DNA of 64,000 nucleotides from Pirellula staleyi DSM 6068 (lineage in GTDB: Bacteria; Planctomycetota; Planctomycetia; Pirellulales; Pirellulaceae), in NCBI GenBank assembly GCA_945875845.1, contig CAMCMB010000032.1:1-64000 (forward strand). The letters run 5' to 3'. The position numbers and the translations under genes were made by a program. Below are positions 1 to 8,775 of the stretch, one piece after another. A model generated the notes under the pieces. It was not told where the DNA came from and searched no databases. It saw only the letters and a program-made list of their open reading frames with translations. Positions within the stretch are counted from its first letter, which is position 1, and the number at the start of each line of letters is the position of its first letter.

Positions 1-1178
1 TCCAAATAAAATCGTTGACCCACCGAGGCGGTAAAACGATAGGCGTCGACTTCGGACGCTGGATTCAGTGTGCCCGTGACAAGCGAACCGGGGGTCAGAA
101 CCGTGGCTGCTGCCAGATCAAGCATGCGGAACGAATAGGCTCCAGTGGCTCCCGAACCTCCATTGATACGGAGTTGATAATTCCCAGGAAGCAAACTCAA
201 GGTTGAATTCGCGATATTGGCCCAGTCGTATTCCAACGGCCGCGTATTGACCTCAATCCCAGATGGTCCTTCGAGCGTCCAATTCAAACTGCCCGCAGTT
301 GTCAACGTATCGAAACTAAGCATCTTGTTCGTCCCCAATGTGAATGTGTACTTATCCACTTCACCTGCGAGAGAAATATCGCTGCTGACGGTCGAACCAA
401 GCGTCAACGCCGTTCCTGTAAAAGGAGGAATTGGCGTATTCCCTAGAAAGATCACGTTGAATCCATAGTCGACGGTACCTGGATCACTGAAATAGCCTTC
501 CACCAACAAACGATACGTGCCAGGCAGGGCAAAACTGACATTCGAAACATCGTACGACAGGGAAGTATGGAAGACTTCGCGATTCAACGGATCAATCAAC
601 CGCCAATTGGCATTCAACGGGGTCGCAGTGGAGGTATCAAAGGTAAAACTATCCCCTGCATTGACCGTCATGTAATAGAGATCGGTCTCGCTAGATGGAT
701 TCAAAGCATTGTTGACAACCACGCCCGGCGTAATCGCACTCGCCGCCCCCAAGTTCAACAGGCGAAAGGAATAAGCGCCTATCGAATCATTGCCTGCGGC
801 AAATTCGAGACTGTAGTTCCCTATCGCTACATCGGTAACAGGGGATGCAAGCTGCATCGAAAAACGATTGACCAATATCCCATTCGCGTCGCGAAGCGTC
901 CAAGCGGTGTTGCTGTTGTAGGTCGAAAGCGAGTCGACATAAATTTTCGTCGGCGAGGCAACCGAGAACTCAAATAGATCGCGATCGCCAGCGGTTCCAA
1001 TCGTCTCATAGATGGTCTGACCAAAGGCTATCGGGGCCAACATCGACCGCTCTTCTAAGCTCTCGATTTTCAACTGGCTTGTCCGAAGAGTCTTAGATCG
1101 ACGCGCTGGTAGCAGTCGATTCTCGCTGACAAAAGACCTAAATCCACGAATGAAAAACGCGCGTTGTTGATCTGACAT
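1..1178 (-). CDS. Giant planctomycete surface protein with PPC-like repeats (partial, C-terminus outside window)
   Basis: The frame stays open from an ATG at 1178, preceded by a GGAGCAGG ribosome site, to the left edge, giving 392 codons and no stop. Residues 36-48 read LKIESLEERSMLA. This matches the LExRxLA tag that follows the basic N-terminus of many large exported planctomycete proteins. The rest is about four repeats of roughly 100 residues, each with a line like TDLYYMTVNAGDSFTFD, VDKYTFTLGTNKMLSFD or VDAYRFTASVGQRFYL and a later LPGNYQLRINGG or LPGTYRLLVEGY segment. That pattern resembles bacterial pre-peptidase C-terminal (PPC) beta-sandwich domains. Role inferred: cell-surface or secreted structural or adhesive protein. 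No catalytic domain is visible in this part. Confidence 0.8.
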   Translation of the reverse strand, partial: MSDQQRAFFIRGFRSFVSENRLLPARRSKTLRTSQLKIESLEERSMLAPIAFGQTIYETIGTAGDRDLFEFSVASPTKIYVDSLSTYNSNTAWTLRDANGILVNRFSMQLASPVTDVAIGNYSLEFAAGNDSIGAYSFRLLNLGAASAITPGVVVNNALNPSSETDLYYMTVNAGDSFTFDTSTATPLNANWRLIDPLNREVFHTSLSYDVSNVSFALPGTYRLLVEGYFSDPGTVDYGFNVIFLGNTPIPPFTGTALTLGSTVSSDISLAGEVDKYTFTLGTNKMLSFDTLTTAGSLNWTLEGPSGIEVNTRPLEYDWANIANSTLSLLPGNYQLRINGGSGATGAYSFRMLDLAAATVLTPGSLVTGTLNPASEVDAYRFTASVGQRFYL

Positions 1179-1420
1179 TACCTGCTCCAGATATCGTAAA
1201 TGAACTAGGCTGAAGGCGTGAGTTGAGTACAGAGTGTTGACACCCCGCAGGTCGTCAAAGCTCTATACGAGGTAATATACCAGGATCCTCCGGGCAAGAA
1301 GACCTGGATGCATGGACAACCTGGATATGGTACAAAGTGCAAATCTAGCCTGCCAACGGGCTTCACATCGGAATTTGCCGTGTGACTCGCGATGAATCCT
1401 GTCAGCCGGAACGCGCCATC
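1179..1420. other. Intergenic stretch, no feature seen
   Basis: Upstream region of the surface protein gene. It should hold that gene's promoter, but I see no convincing -35/-10 pair. Short open frames here look random and run into the repeat at 1421. No RNA gene recognised. Confidence 0.4.
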
Positions 1421-1552
1421 GGCTCGTTGCTTTAATGGTACGACGGACTTCCAAGTCCGTCGAATTCCCCATTGACGGACTTGGAAGTCTGTCATACCGC
1501 CCTTAACCAATAACGACTTCACTAAATCGACAAGCCGTTACGCGTCGGGTTT
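1421..1552. repeat. Family A palindromic repeat, single-core copy
   Basis: Copy of the dispersed family A element: GGCTCGTTGCTTTAATGGTA, then two facing arms GACGGACTTCCAAGTCCGTC and GACGGACTTGGAAGTCTGTC around an AATTCCCCATT spacer, then a CGCCCTTAACCAATAACGAC segment, ending AAGCCGTTACGCGTCGGGTT. It lies just past the 3' end of the PEP-CTERM gene. One arm has a T for C change that weakens the palindrome slightly. The left terminal repeat is incomplete here. Confidence 0.85.
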
Positions 1553-1605
1553 CCAGCGGGGCGAACTGACCATTCCTCTGTCGTCCGGAACCATTCGTTC
1601 GTTCA

Positions 1606-2226
1606 CTATCGGTTCGCAGGCTGGTGGGGACTCCTTGCCCGCCATCGTCGAAACACCATTGCGCAACCAGATGTTCCCAAAAGCAGCAGCAATGTGGTCG
1701 GTTCCGGTACTGCCGCAGCAGTGATCTGAAAGGATACCCCTGCACCCGTCGATGCAATCGGCCCTAGAACCACATCATTAAAATTCAGATCACTCAACGT
1801 GATGTCAAACTTCGATCCCACGGCTAATCCCGCAGTGGAGAGCACGACGCTTCCAAGCTGAACGTCCGTGGTCCCGACGGTAATAGGGGGATTTGAGGCG
1901 TCCGAAGCACTCGTCGCGAATGCTTGTCCTGGCGTCGAGGTGAAATCAATGGTACGACTGCCTAAAACGATTAGACTTCCACCAGTAAATGTTCCTTGTG
2001 AGCCATTTCCCACTCCGGCAAGCAGATTGAAATCGAATCCACTCATCGTCAGGGTGCGAGAATCACTGGGATCCTTGTGTACGTAAATGTCCAATACGAA
2101 CGTGCCACCTTCCGAAATTTCAATGATGGCTGGCCCGCCGGTTCTGCCAACGCTGAAAACGACATCGGCATGGGCTGTCTGGACAAGACTCAATGCAACG
2201 ATTGCAAGAAAAATACTTTTCATCAT
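1606..2226 (-). CDS. PEP-CTERM sorting-domain protein
   Basis: A 206-residue exported protein. The chosen ATG (2226, or the adjacent ATG at 2223) follows a GTGGAGTC ribosome site and starts a clear signal peptide, MMKSIFLAIVALSLVQTAHA. Longer upstream frames are not plausible. The body is beta-rich, with phrases such as GTFVLDIYVHKDPSDSRTL and GSKFDITLSDLNFNDV like cohesin or choice-of-anchor PEP-CTERM proteins. The C-terminus has the full tripartite sorting signal: VPEP, a hydrophobic stretch TTLLLLLGTSGCAMVF and a basic tail RRWRAR. Such proteins are processed by exosortase and placed on the cell surface or in exopolymer. No exosortase is in the window. Substrate and partner are unknown. 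Confidence 0.85.
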   Translation of the reverse strand: MMKSIFLAIVALSLVQTAHADVVFSVGRTGGPAIIEISEGGTFVLDIYVHKDPSDSRTLTMSGFDFNLLAGVGNGSQGTFTGGSLIVLGSRTIDFTSTPGQAFATSASDASNPPITVGTTDVQLGSVVLSTAGLAVGSKFDITLSDLNFNDVVLGPIASTGAGVSFQITAAAVPEPTTLLLLLGTSGCAMVFRRWRARSPHQPANR

Positions 2227-2593
2227 TCCGACTCCACAATTCAAGATTCTAAATCTGCCGATTCGCGACTTCGCAGCCAAAATCGGCAAAAACACGATGT
2301 AGTGGCCGTTAATGGTAGCTAACAACATGCTCATCAATCAGACCCTTTCTTTGCAAAACCTAAGAAAAAATCGTCATTGACTCCAATATTAGGATCGTTT
2401 TCCGGCGTTTCCTTCAGGTCCTCTCTCCATCGGACCATAAACGAACTCTTTCGACCTCTCGGAGCGACGAAGTTCATCCACCGTCGTTGCTGCATCTCTA
2501 CGTGCTACAATGCGATTTCCATTGGGCGGACAGCTACACGTCGAGTTCGTGAGACTTCGAATGCGAGCCTAAGCTTTCTCTTCGTTATGCACT
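2227..2593. promoter_or_regulatory. Divergent intergenic region
   Basis: This 367-base gap separates the PEP-CTERM gene (minus) from the caspase-like gene (plus), so promoters for both should lie here. I see no strong consensus promoter, palindrome or RNA gene. Open frames crossing it have no family signature. Confidence 0.35.
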
Positions 2594-4075
2594 GTGAAAC
2601 TCTCCATCCTAATCGCCCTCGAAAAGTACCACGATCCAAAGATCGAAGGTGTTTCGTTTGCCGAATCCAATGCCGTCCGATTGGCGGCAGTCCTGGAGCA
2701 ACATGACTTCGCCCCAGAGGATCGCATCCTGCTCATCAATGAACAGGCGACCAAAGCGGCCATCGAATCCCGGGTTCGCCGAGCCATTAAGTCCTGCCTG
2801 GATGACGATGTATTGTTCGTTTATTATGCGGGACAATCCTTTTCGCAAGATTCAGTCAACTATTTGACTTGCACCGACAGCGATATCCATGACCTCGACC
2901 ATACGACCATTCGACTCGATTGGCTGCTCAAGCAGTTCCGTGAATCCGATTGCAAACAAATCATCTTTTTGATGGATTCCAGTGAGAAGCCCCTCGATAG
3001 GAGCGACGCCCTGCCAAATATCGAGTGGTTGGACGACACCGAGCTCACGCGATTTTTTGCAACGAGTACGAACTGTGTCTGTTTTGCCGCGTGCAAACCC
3101 GACGAGATATCCCATGCAAGTCGGAAACTCAAAAGCGGCATTTGGGTTCATCATTTGACCGAAGCACTGGATGGCAAAGCGTTGTCCGCCTTGGACGATG
3201 GCTTGCGTTTAACGTGCTCCTCGCTCCAGGCTCATCTAATGCGCTCTGTTGCTATCTCGTTAACAACCACCTTTTCGAGCAAAAAGCAACAATCGCCATG
3301 TCTTTACCGCAGTCACGCGAATGACTTTGTTTTGATGAAGTTTGCCGAAATTTTTGCAGACCGAAAAGCGACCTCAAACCCCTATTCGGGACTTATCCGC
3401 AGCGTCGCTTTTTGGGCTCACGAATCGACAAGCGTGAAGGGGCTATCGGGATTCAAGAAGGGGTATGCGATTCCGGATCGCGTCAATATCGCATCGCAGA
3501 CGTTTGTTGCGAAACTCGCGCAGGAGCAGGTCAGCCAAGACCTTGATTCCGTCTTTAAGCAATTGAAGAACGCGTTCAAATTCAAGCGAACCGAGATCCG
3601 AGTTACGGACCAAGGGGATGGGACCGGCACCATCATCACGCCTCATTTCAACTACTCGATTGGCGTCGGACAAGATGCGGAAAATCCTGCCAAAGTTGTT
3701 TGGCATCGCACCATCGATTCGATCAAGGACTCGGAGCAAATTTTCTCAGACGCGTTTGCTGCCTTGTTTGAAGGCATCTTTACCACCGTTGAATTTACGA
3801 CCCAACAGCCGGTCGATCTGGATGCGTTGATCGATGCGGTGGAAGCTCTCGAAGACGAACGCATTGCAATCGAATACGACCACAATGCAACACGATGTGT
3901 TTTGAGAATCGAAGGTATTGCCGGCGAAATCCAGGTGACGCAGCATACTTTGCGAATCGTTCATCCCAAGCCAGAAGCACCAAGGAATCTGCTTAGGTCG
4001 TTCCTGGCGATCCAAACAGCGTTGCTGGGTCCGGATGGCGTCAGCATGGTTTCAATCGAAAGCAATCAGGGTTAA
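2594..4075 (+). CDS. Caspase-fold (C14-like) protein with lost catalytic dyad
   Basis: A 493-residue soluble protein. The GTG start gives an N-terminus that opens directly with the first caspase strand, SILIALEKYHD; no clear ribosome site is visible. Residues 1-200 follow the metacaspase/C14 order: first strand, ESNAVRLAAVLEQ helix, DVLFVYYAG strand, NYLTCTDSD segment, LDWLLKQF helix and IIFLMDSS strand. In active relatives the loops read Y-S/A-G-H-G and D-x-C-x-S-G. Here they are YYAGQS (Gln81 for His) and MDSSEK (Ser130 for Cys), so peptidase activity is unlikely. Residues about 230-490 are unrecognised and may be a partner or regulatory domain. It is monocistronic and converges on pyrC. 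Fold assignment is good; function is unknown. Confidence 0.75.
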   Translation: MKLSILIALEKYHDPKIEGVSFAESNAVRLAAVLEQHDFAPEDRILLINEQATKAAIESRVRRAIKSCLDDDVLFVYYAGQSFSQDSVNYLTCTDSDIHDLDHTTIRLDWLLKQFRESDCKQIIFLMDSSEKPLDRSDALPNIEWLDDTELTRFFATSTNCVCFAACKPDEISHASRKLKSGIWVHHLTEALDGKALSALDDGLRLTCSSLQAHLMRSVAISLTTTFSSKKQQSPCLYRSHANDFVLMKFAEIFADRKATSNPYSGLIRSVAFWAHESTSVKGLSGFKKGYAIPDRVNIASQTFVAKLAQEQVSQDLDSVFKQLKNAFKFKRTEIRVTDQGDGTGTIITPHFNYSIGVGQDAENPAKVVWHRTIDSIKDSEQIFSDAFAALFEGIFTTVEFTTQQPVDLDALIDAVEALEDERIAIEYDHNATRCVLRIEGIAGEIQVTQHTLRIVHPKPEAPRNLLRSFLAIQTALLGPDGVSMVSIESNQG

Positions 4076-4097
4076 CTCATCAATTGCGAACATTGGA

Positions 4098-5384
4098 TCA
4101 TGATCGCTTGCGGCCGTTGACGAATGTGGCCAGCACCATTCCGTAGAGCTCGGTGCCATTGAGCGGCGTGTTATAGGACTTGCTCTGCAATGAAGTCGCA
4201 TCGACGGTCCATTTTCGATCGGCGTCGACAATGATAAAGTCGGCTGGTTTACCGACCTCAAGCGTTCCGCCTGTTTGTCCAATCAGCTTTGCGGGATTCC
4301 AACTCAGTTTTTCAATCGCTTCGCACCATGACAAGACACCTGGACGAATCAGATGCGTGATGACTTGAGCCAGTGCGGTTTCGAGTGCGATCATTCCAAA
4401 AGGGGCCGCATCGATCTCCAACATTTTTTTCTCGAGTGAACAAGGCCGATGTCCACTGCTGATGATGTCGATCGTGCCATCGCGCAAACCCTGTACGCAG
4501 GCATCGACATGCTCTTGAGATCGCAATGGCGGACTGACTTTGCAGTTGGCGTCAAACGACCTAAGCATCGAATCATCCATGTGCAAATTTGCAATATAGA
4601 TTCCAGTGGTGAAATGAATACCGCGAGATTTGGCTCGCCGGCAAATCTCAATACTGCCTGACGTACTGATGCTCGTCAAATGCAATCGTCCACCGGTGGC
4701 TTCCACCAATCGCAGATCGCGTGACGTAGCCAAGTCTTCTGCCTCGGCAGGTATTGGCGAGAGCCCCAATACCAATTGTTCGAGCCCTTCATGCATCACC
4801 CCGCCTTTGGACAGAGACGCGATTTCGGGATGATCGAATACGACGCGGTCAAACATCCCGCAATACTCCAGAGCTCGGCGAAGGAGTCCTGTGTTCTCGA
4901 TCGGTCTAGGACCATCGCTGAGTGCAACCGCTCCAGCTTCGACAAGCGAGCCAATCTCAGCCAATGATTCTCCAAGCTGTTGTTTGCTTACGCAACCCAA
5001 TGCGTAAATTCGACACTTGTCGGCACGAGCACCCTTCTGGTGGATGAACTCGACACTCGCTGCTGTGTCGATGGGAGGCTCCGTGTTGGAGGAAAGTGCG
5101 ATCGCAGTGAACCCGCCAGCTAAGGCAGCGGTCGTTCCGGTAACGATTGTTTCATCCTCCTCACGCCCCGGCTCACCAAATTCGGTCGACAGATCGCATA
5201 GCCCTGGAGCCAAAACACATCCCAAGGCATCCCATCGCTGGGCAAATGCTGGAACATCGCCATCGCTCGTGTCGATGCCGGCGAAACGACCGTCCACGAC
5301 CAGCAACCGACCGATCCTATCAAGCCTAGTGCTCGGATCGATGAGCCTTGCGTTCTCAATCAGCCAATGACAATCTGTTTTCAT
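4098..5384 (-). CDS. pyrC: Non-catalytic dihydroorotase homologue (PyrC'-type subunit)
   Basis: A 428-residue amidohydrolase-fold protein of the DHOase family, starting 7 bases after pyrB. Family landmarks remain: APGLCDLSTEFGEPG at residues 59-73, an NTEPP segment, a SDGPRPIENTGLLRRALEY segment, SPPLRSQEH, and NPAKLIG...GKPADFIIVD near the end. Metal-binding residues are gone: the HxH after PGLxD is Ser66 and Glu68, the later HxSTAGS histidine is Ser (LTSISTSGS), and the TDHAPH aspartate motif is SSGHRPCS. Known precedent: Pseudomonas PyrC' is inactive and is needed to assemble ATCase. Inference: structural partner of the adjacent PyrB. A true DHOase must be encoded elsewhere. Confidence 0.88.
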   Translation of the reverse strand: MKTDCHWLIENARLIDPSTRLDRIGRLLVVDGRFAGIDTSDGDVPAFAQRWDALGCVLAPGLCDLSTEFGEPGREEDETIVTGTTAALAGGFTAIALSSNTEPPIDTAASVEFIHQKGARADKCRIYALGCVSKQQLGESLAEIGSLVEAGAVALSDGPRPIENTGLLRRALEYCGMFDRVVFDHPEIASLSKGGVMHEGLEQLVLGLSPIPAEAEDLATSRDLRLVEATGGRLHLTSISTSGSIEICRRAKSRGIHFTTGIYIANLHMDDSMLRSFDANCKVSPPLRSQEHVDACVQGLRDGTIDIISSGHRPCSLEKKMLEIDAAPFGMIALETALAQVITHLIRPGVLSWCEAIEKLSWNPAKLIGQTGGTLEVGKPADFIIVDADRKWTVDATSLQSKSYNTPLNGTELYGMVLATFVNGRKRS

Positions 5385-5391
5385 ACGATCG

Positions 5392-6381
5392 CTATCCCCT
5401 GCGTCCTAGCAGCAACCAAAGTGTTGCCATGCGTATCGCGATGCCATTGGTTACTTGTTCGAGGATGACGGAATGCGGGCCGTCAGCAACCTCGGGTGTC
5501 AGTTCAACGCCTCGATTGATCGGGCCGGGAGCCATAATCAAGATATCTGGCTTGCTACGTCGAATGCGTTCTTGAGTCATTGCGTAGAGCAATGTGTACT
5601 CATGAACCGATGGAAAGGGACGGATCGCCTGGCGTTCGAATTGAATTCGCAATAGATTCAAAACGTCGCATCGTGGCAGGATCTTGTCGAGGCTGTAGGA
5701 AACTTCGACGCCGAGCTTTTCCCAATTCTTAGAAACAAGCGTGGCAGGCCCGCATACAATCACTTTCGCCCCTAACTTGAGCAGTCCCCATATATTGGAT
5801 CGTGCGGTCCGCGAATGTGCGATATCGCCAACCATGGCCACAGTCAGGCCGGCAAGCGAACCTCGGTGTTGGCGGATGGTGAGGATGTCGAGCAAACCTT
5901 GAGTAGGATGTTCATGGGGTCCGTCTCCTGCATTGATTACGCTACAAGCGAGATGCTTGGCAAGCATGTGGGGCGTGCCAGGCGAGCTGTGCCGAACAAC
6001 GACCGCGTCTACAAGCATCGCTTCAATGGTTTTGGCGGTGTCGATAAAGGTCTCGCCTTTGGCGACACTCGACCCGCTGCTGGAAAACTCAACCGTATCC
6101 GCACCTAACCGTTTGGCTGCAAGCGAGAAGCTGTTGCGTGTGCGCGTGCTGTTTTCAAAAAACAAATTGGCGAGCGTTCGTCCCTTCAACAGATCCAGTT
6201 TGATTCGGCCGTTGCCAGTTGCTGCATGTAAGGCTTCCGCAAAATCCAAAATCAAGGTGATTTCGCTTGCAGTAAGGTGCTGCAATCCGAGCAAATGCTG
6301 ATGCTTCCACGTGTTGGGAATCGGGGGTGCGTCGATCAAGCTGTGGGGAACAGGGACCGTCAATGCGGATGGATTAAACAT
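5392..6381 (-). CDS. pyrB: Aspartate carbamoyltransferase catalytic chain
   Basis: A 329-residue enzyme that condenses carbamoyl phosphate and aspartate in de novo pyrimidine synthesis in the cytoplasm. The carbamoyl-phosphate site is intact: [12 protein letters not shown] at about residues 74-85, Lys108 in SVAKGE, and GPHEHPTQG near residue 155-162. The C-terminal aspartate-binding region has LLRIQFER and [12 protein letters not shown]. About 25 extra N-terminal residues precede the usual start, as in class A ATCases that bind a DHOase-like subunit. The pseudo-DHOase gene follows 7 bases downstream, which supports an obligate PyrB-PyrC' complex. No attenuator-like leader is obvious upstream. 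Confidence 0.95.
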   Translation of the reverse strand: MFNPSALTVPVPHSLIDAPPIPNTWKHQHLLGLQHLTASEITLILDFAEALHAATGNGRIKLDLLKGRTLANLFFENSTRTRNSFSLAAKRLGADTVEFSSSGSSVAKGETFIDTAKTIEAMLVDAVVVRHSSPGTPHMLAKHLACSVINAGDGPHEHPTQGLLDILTIRQHRGSLAGLTVAMVGDIAHSRTARSNIWGLLKLGAKVIVCGPATLVSKNWEKLGVEVSYSLDKILPRCDVLNLLRIQFERQAIRPFPSVHEYTLLYAMTQERIRRSKPDILIMAPGPINRGVELTPEVADGPHSVILEQVTNGIAIRMATLWLLLGRRG

Positions 6382-6511
6382 GAACTTACTCGCATTCTAC
6401 GAACGTATTGGTTCCTAGATTCTAAAGTTCGATGCTCTTTAAGGGAAGGAGAACTGACGCGATAGCCACTCGTCTTGGATTCCACAAGGAGAGCGGCGTA
6501 TCGTCTAAACC

Positions 6512-6638
6512 GGGAGGGCGAGGCTCCTGCCGAGCTTACGACGCCATGGTTCGGCAGGAGCCTCAGCCTCCCAAGCAAGGAATGGATTGGGCAAAGTCGA
6601 GGAAAACATGTTCAGAGGGGTGGCCTCACCCTCCCGAT
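6512..6638. repeat. Family B repeat (GAGGCTCCTGCCGA hairpin)
   Basis: Starts GGGAGGGCGAGGCTCCTGCC, forms a hairpin with CGGCAGGAGCCTC about 25 bases on, then CAAGGAATGGATTGGGCAAA, an AAAACATGTT box and GGGGTGGCCTCACCCTCCCGAT at the end. Near copies are at 38892-39020 and 47303-47428, with a short variant at 51244-51302. It fills most of the 291-base gap between pyrB and the next gene. No coding content. Confidence 0.8.
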
Positions 6639-6672
6639 CTCCCACCGAAATGAAATGCCGCTTGCCGTTCCT

Positions 6673-8409
6673 CTAAGGGGAAGTGTTGCCGGGGTTCGGA
6701 CCGACACCGGGATTGGCACCGTTACCAGGATTGGCACCGTTACCGGGATTGGCACCGTTACCGGGATTGGCGCCGACACCGGGATTGGCACCGTTACCGG
6801 GATTGGCGCCGTTACCGGCAGGACCAAGTTGTCTAAAGGCGTCTTCAATCTCGGCTTCCACCGTGCTCTCACCCAACAAATCGAGGCAGGTCAAACGAAG
6901 TTCCTTGCTGGACTTCCCTACTGCTGTGATCAAAGTCGTAAGGTCCCTGACGGCTTCGTCGTTGAGGTCGGTCTGCAAAATCTCAATTTTTTCCAAGAGA
7001 CTTTTCACTTTGGTTTGTTCCTCTTCAGCTTCGATTAACTTCATCAGTCCCTTGACGTCCGAGCCTGCGGCGTTAGCCAAAGGTTTGCGATAGGCACCGT
7101 TGAGAGCAAAGTGGATTCGCTCGAATCTTTGATGGGCAATTCGACGAGCATTCTTAACCTCCTTGGGTTGAGAGTCGAACACGCTCTTTTTTGGCTGTGT
7201 GGCTCCACCCATCCCACCCATGTCATAGCCACTACCCGAACCACTGCCACCCCTAGCCCCTCCGGCACCTTTGCCCGAACCACCAGATCCTCCCGAACCG
7301 CTAGAAAGAGCTCCGCCTTCGTACCCATCTCCGGAACCGCCGTAATCTCCCATACCACCCATGGCACCCATGCCGCCCATGCCGCTACCGCCTGCACCGC
7401 CGTTCGACTTGAAGATTCGAAACTTCCATTCTTTCAGCGATCGTCTTGCGAACTTCACCAACCCCATTTCGAGCTTGGATATATCTTCCGGCGTGAGGTT
7501 GACCGGAGTGATCTTGCCTAGACTCAGGCACGCGTTCTCCAACAACCATTCGGACTCTTCCGTGTCGAAAAGCTTGACAAGCATTGGCGACAAAATTTCC
7601 GTGGCTTGCTTGGCTGGTTCCTTATCTCGTTCCAGCATCGCAACGTAGGTTAGGCAATCGATGACTTGGCCGGTGAGATATTTATGCGCCTCGGCCGATC
7701 GGATCACTGGCTTGGGAGCTTCGATAAATTCTTTGAGTTTTGCGACGAGCAGCTTTCGGTCGCTTTCTTTGACTACGTTATCTTTGACTGCCCCTCGTCC
7801 AAGATGGCGAGCCAGACTGGTGAGCGCGGCACTAGATAGTCCATCGATTTCTTTTGAGTCGATGAGCGACAACAAAACGGGATGAATGGCAGCATCTGGA
7901 ACGGGAGCGCCCGAACCAGACTTTGGGACGGATGAGTGGAGACGTCCAAGAATGACTGCGGCGTTGATTCGCGTTGCAGGTGCGAACGTTCTCCCTTTGG
8001 CGTCACGATTGATCAACCCTGTCATCCACTTGACCAGGCGATCATTGAACGGTCTCAGTAGGGCTGGGTTTCCCTCGATCGTATTGATGTCGTCAAAAAT
8101 GTCAAAACGAGCGGCGTTGATTATTTCGGGCTCTTGTTGAGTCAAACGAGGCAACATGTATTCGAGATAATATGCATCGATCGGGGCCAAATCGACCTTA
8201 TCGGTTTTAACCGACCTTGCACGGTCCTTCTCCTTGCGCTTTTCGGAGATCTCTTTGTCGGTCTTCAATTTTGGTTCGAACGTCTTAAATTCCGATGGAG
8301 CTTCCTGAGCAAACAAAAAGGAATCAAACCGATTTTGTGTTCCGGCGAGCACGAGTGCTGCCAAACAGGTTTTCTTTACCAAGGAAAGAAGCATGGTTCG
8401 TGGGCTCAT
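6673..8409 (-). CDS. Exported HEAT-like protein with Gly-rich linker and NPGNGA repeat tail
   Basis: A 578-residue protein. The start at 8409 follows GAGGTGG and gives a signal peptide to about residue 34 ([18 protein letters not shown]). Residues 60-330 are helical and HEAT/armadillo-like ([38 protein letters not shown]). Residues about 336-405 are a low-complexity Gly/Ser/Met linker ([14 protein letters not shown]). Another helical block follows ([27 protein letters not shown]). The last 50 residues are [12 protein letters not shown] hexapeptides encoded by 18-base tandem repeats. Likely a periplasmic or surface scaffold. The exact family is not recognised and no catalytic motif is seen. 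Monocistronic. Confidence 0.75.
   Translation of the reverse strand: MSPRTMLLSLVKKTCLAALVLAGTQNRFDSFLFAQEAPSEFKTFEPKLKTDKEISEKRKEKDRARSVKTDKVDLAPIDAYYLEYMLPRLTQQEPEIINAARFDIFDDINTIEGNPALLRPFNDRLVKWMTGLINRDAKGRTFAPATRINAAVILGRLHSSVPKSGSGAPVPDAAIHPVLLSLIDSKEIDGLSSAALTSLARHLGRGAVKDNVVKESDRKLLVAKLKEFIEAPKPVIRSAEAHKYLTGQVIDCLTYVAMLERDKEPAKQATEILSPMLVKLFDTEESEWLLENACLSLGKITPVNLTPEDISKLEMGLVKFARRSLKEWKFRIFKSNGGAGGSGMGGMGAMGGMGDYGGSGDGYEGGALSSGSGGSGGSGKGAGGARGGSGSGSGYDMGGMGGATQPKKSVFDSQPKEVKNARRIAHQRFERIHFALNGAYRKPLANAAGSDVKGLMKLIEAEEEQTKVKSLLEKIEILQTDLNDEAVRDLTTLITAVGKSSKELRLTCLDLLGESTVEAEIEDAFRQLGPAGNGANPGNGANPGVGANPGNGANPGNGANPGNGANPGVGPNPGNTSP
6690..6822. repeat. 18-base coding tandem repeat
   Basis: About seven units of a GGATTGGCACCGTTACCG-type 18-mer, with a variant where GCCGACACC replaces GCACCGTTACC. 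They encode the NPGNGA / NPGVGA tail of the protein at 6673-8409. Near-identity between units makes copy number prone to change by slippage. The reading frame is kept because the unit is a multiple of three. Confidence 0.85.
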
Positions 8410-8589
8410 GAGGCCACCTCGGAGTGGATTGAAGGGAGCAGCGGGACAAGAAATGAGTAACCGGCAGCGACGCTCTCGGGCTGACGATCTCTATCTAGGG
8501 TACGGGACCGCAGTAGGAAGTGTCAACTTTTCGCTCGCAGAAACAGCAAATAACTCAGAATATTTGCGGGTTTGAGTCGTTGATTGGGC

Positions 8590-8775
8590 TTACGCACCCG
8601 TAAAATTGCCTTCATCGTCGTAACGCACCAAGGCGAAGTAGATGAAAATTACAAGGATCAACGGCAGAACAGCCAAAAAAACGGGACTTATTAAAAAAAT
8701 CAAGGCAACATTGACAATCAAATAAAGCGTCCAAAGCCACCAGGTTTGCTTGAATAAGGCGTAGAACCGTTTCAT
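8590..8775 (-). CDS. Small two-helix membrane protein
   Basis: A 61-residue protein with a basic aromatic N-terminus (MKRFYALFKQTWWLW), two hydrophobic helices (residues about 12-30 and 34-50) and a short acidic tail RYDDEGNFTGA. Its ATG overlaps the stop of the upstream PLP enzyme by four bases (ATGA), so the two are probably translationally coupled. No family recognised. The tight coupling is the best evidence that it is real. Confidence 0.65.
   Translation of the reverse strand: MKRFYALFKQTWWLWTLYLIVNVALIFLISPVFLAVLPLILVIFIYFALVRYDDEGNFTGA

Noticed and set aside
7044-7397. Frame opposite the Gly-rich linker, Val/Ala-rich
   Set aside because: It reflects low-complexity composition on the other strand; no start site or family.
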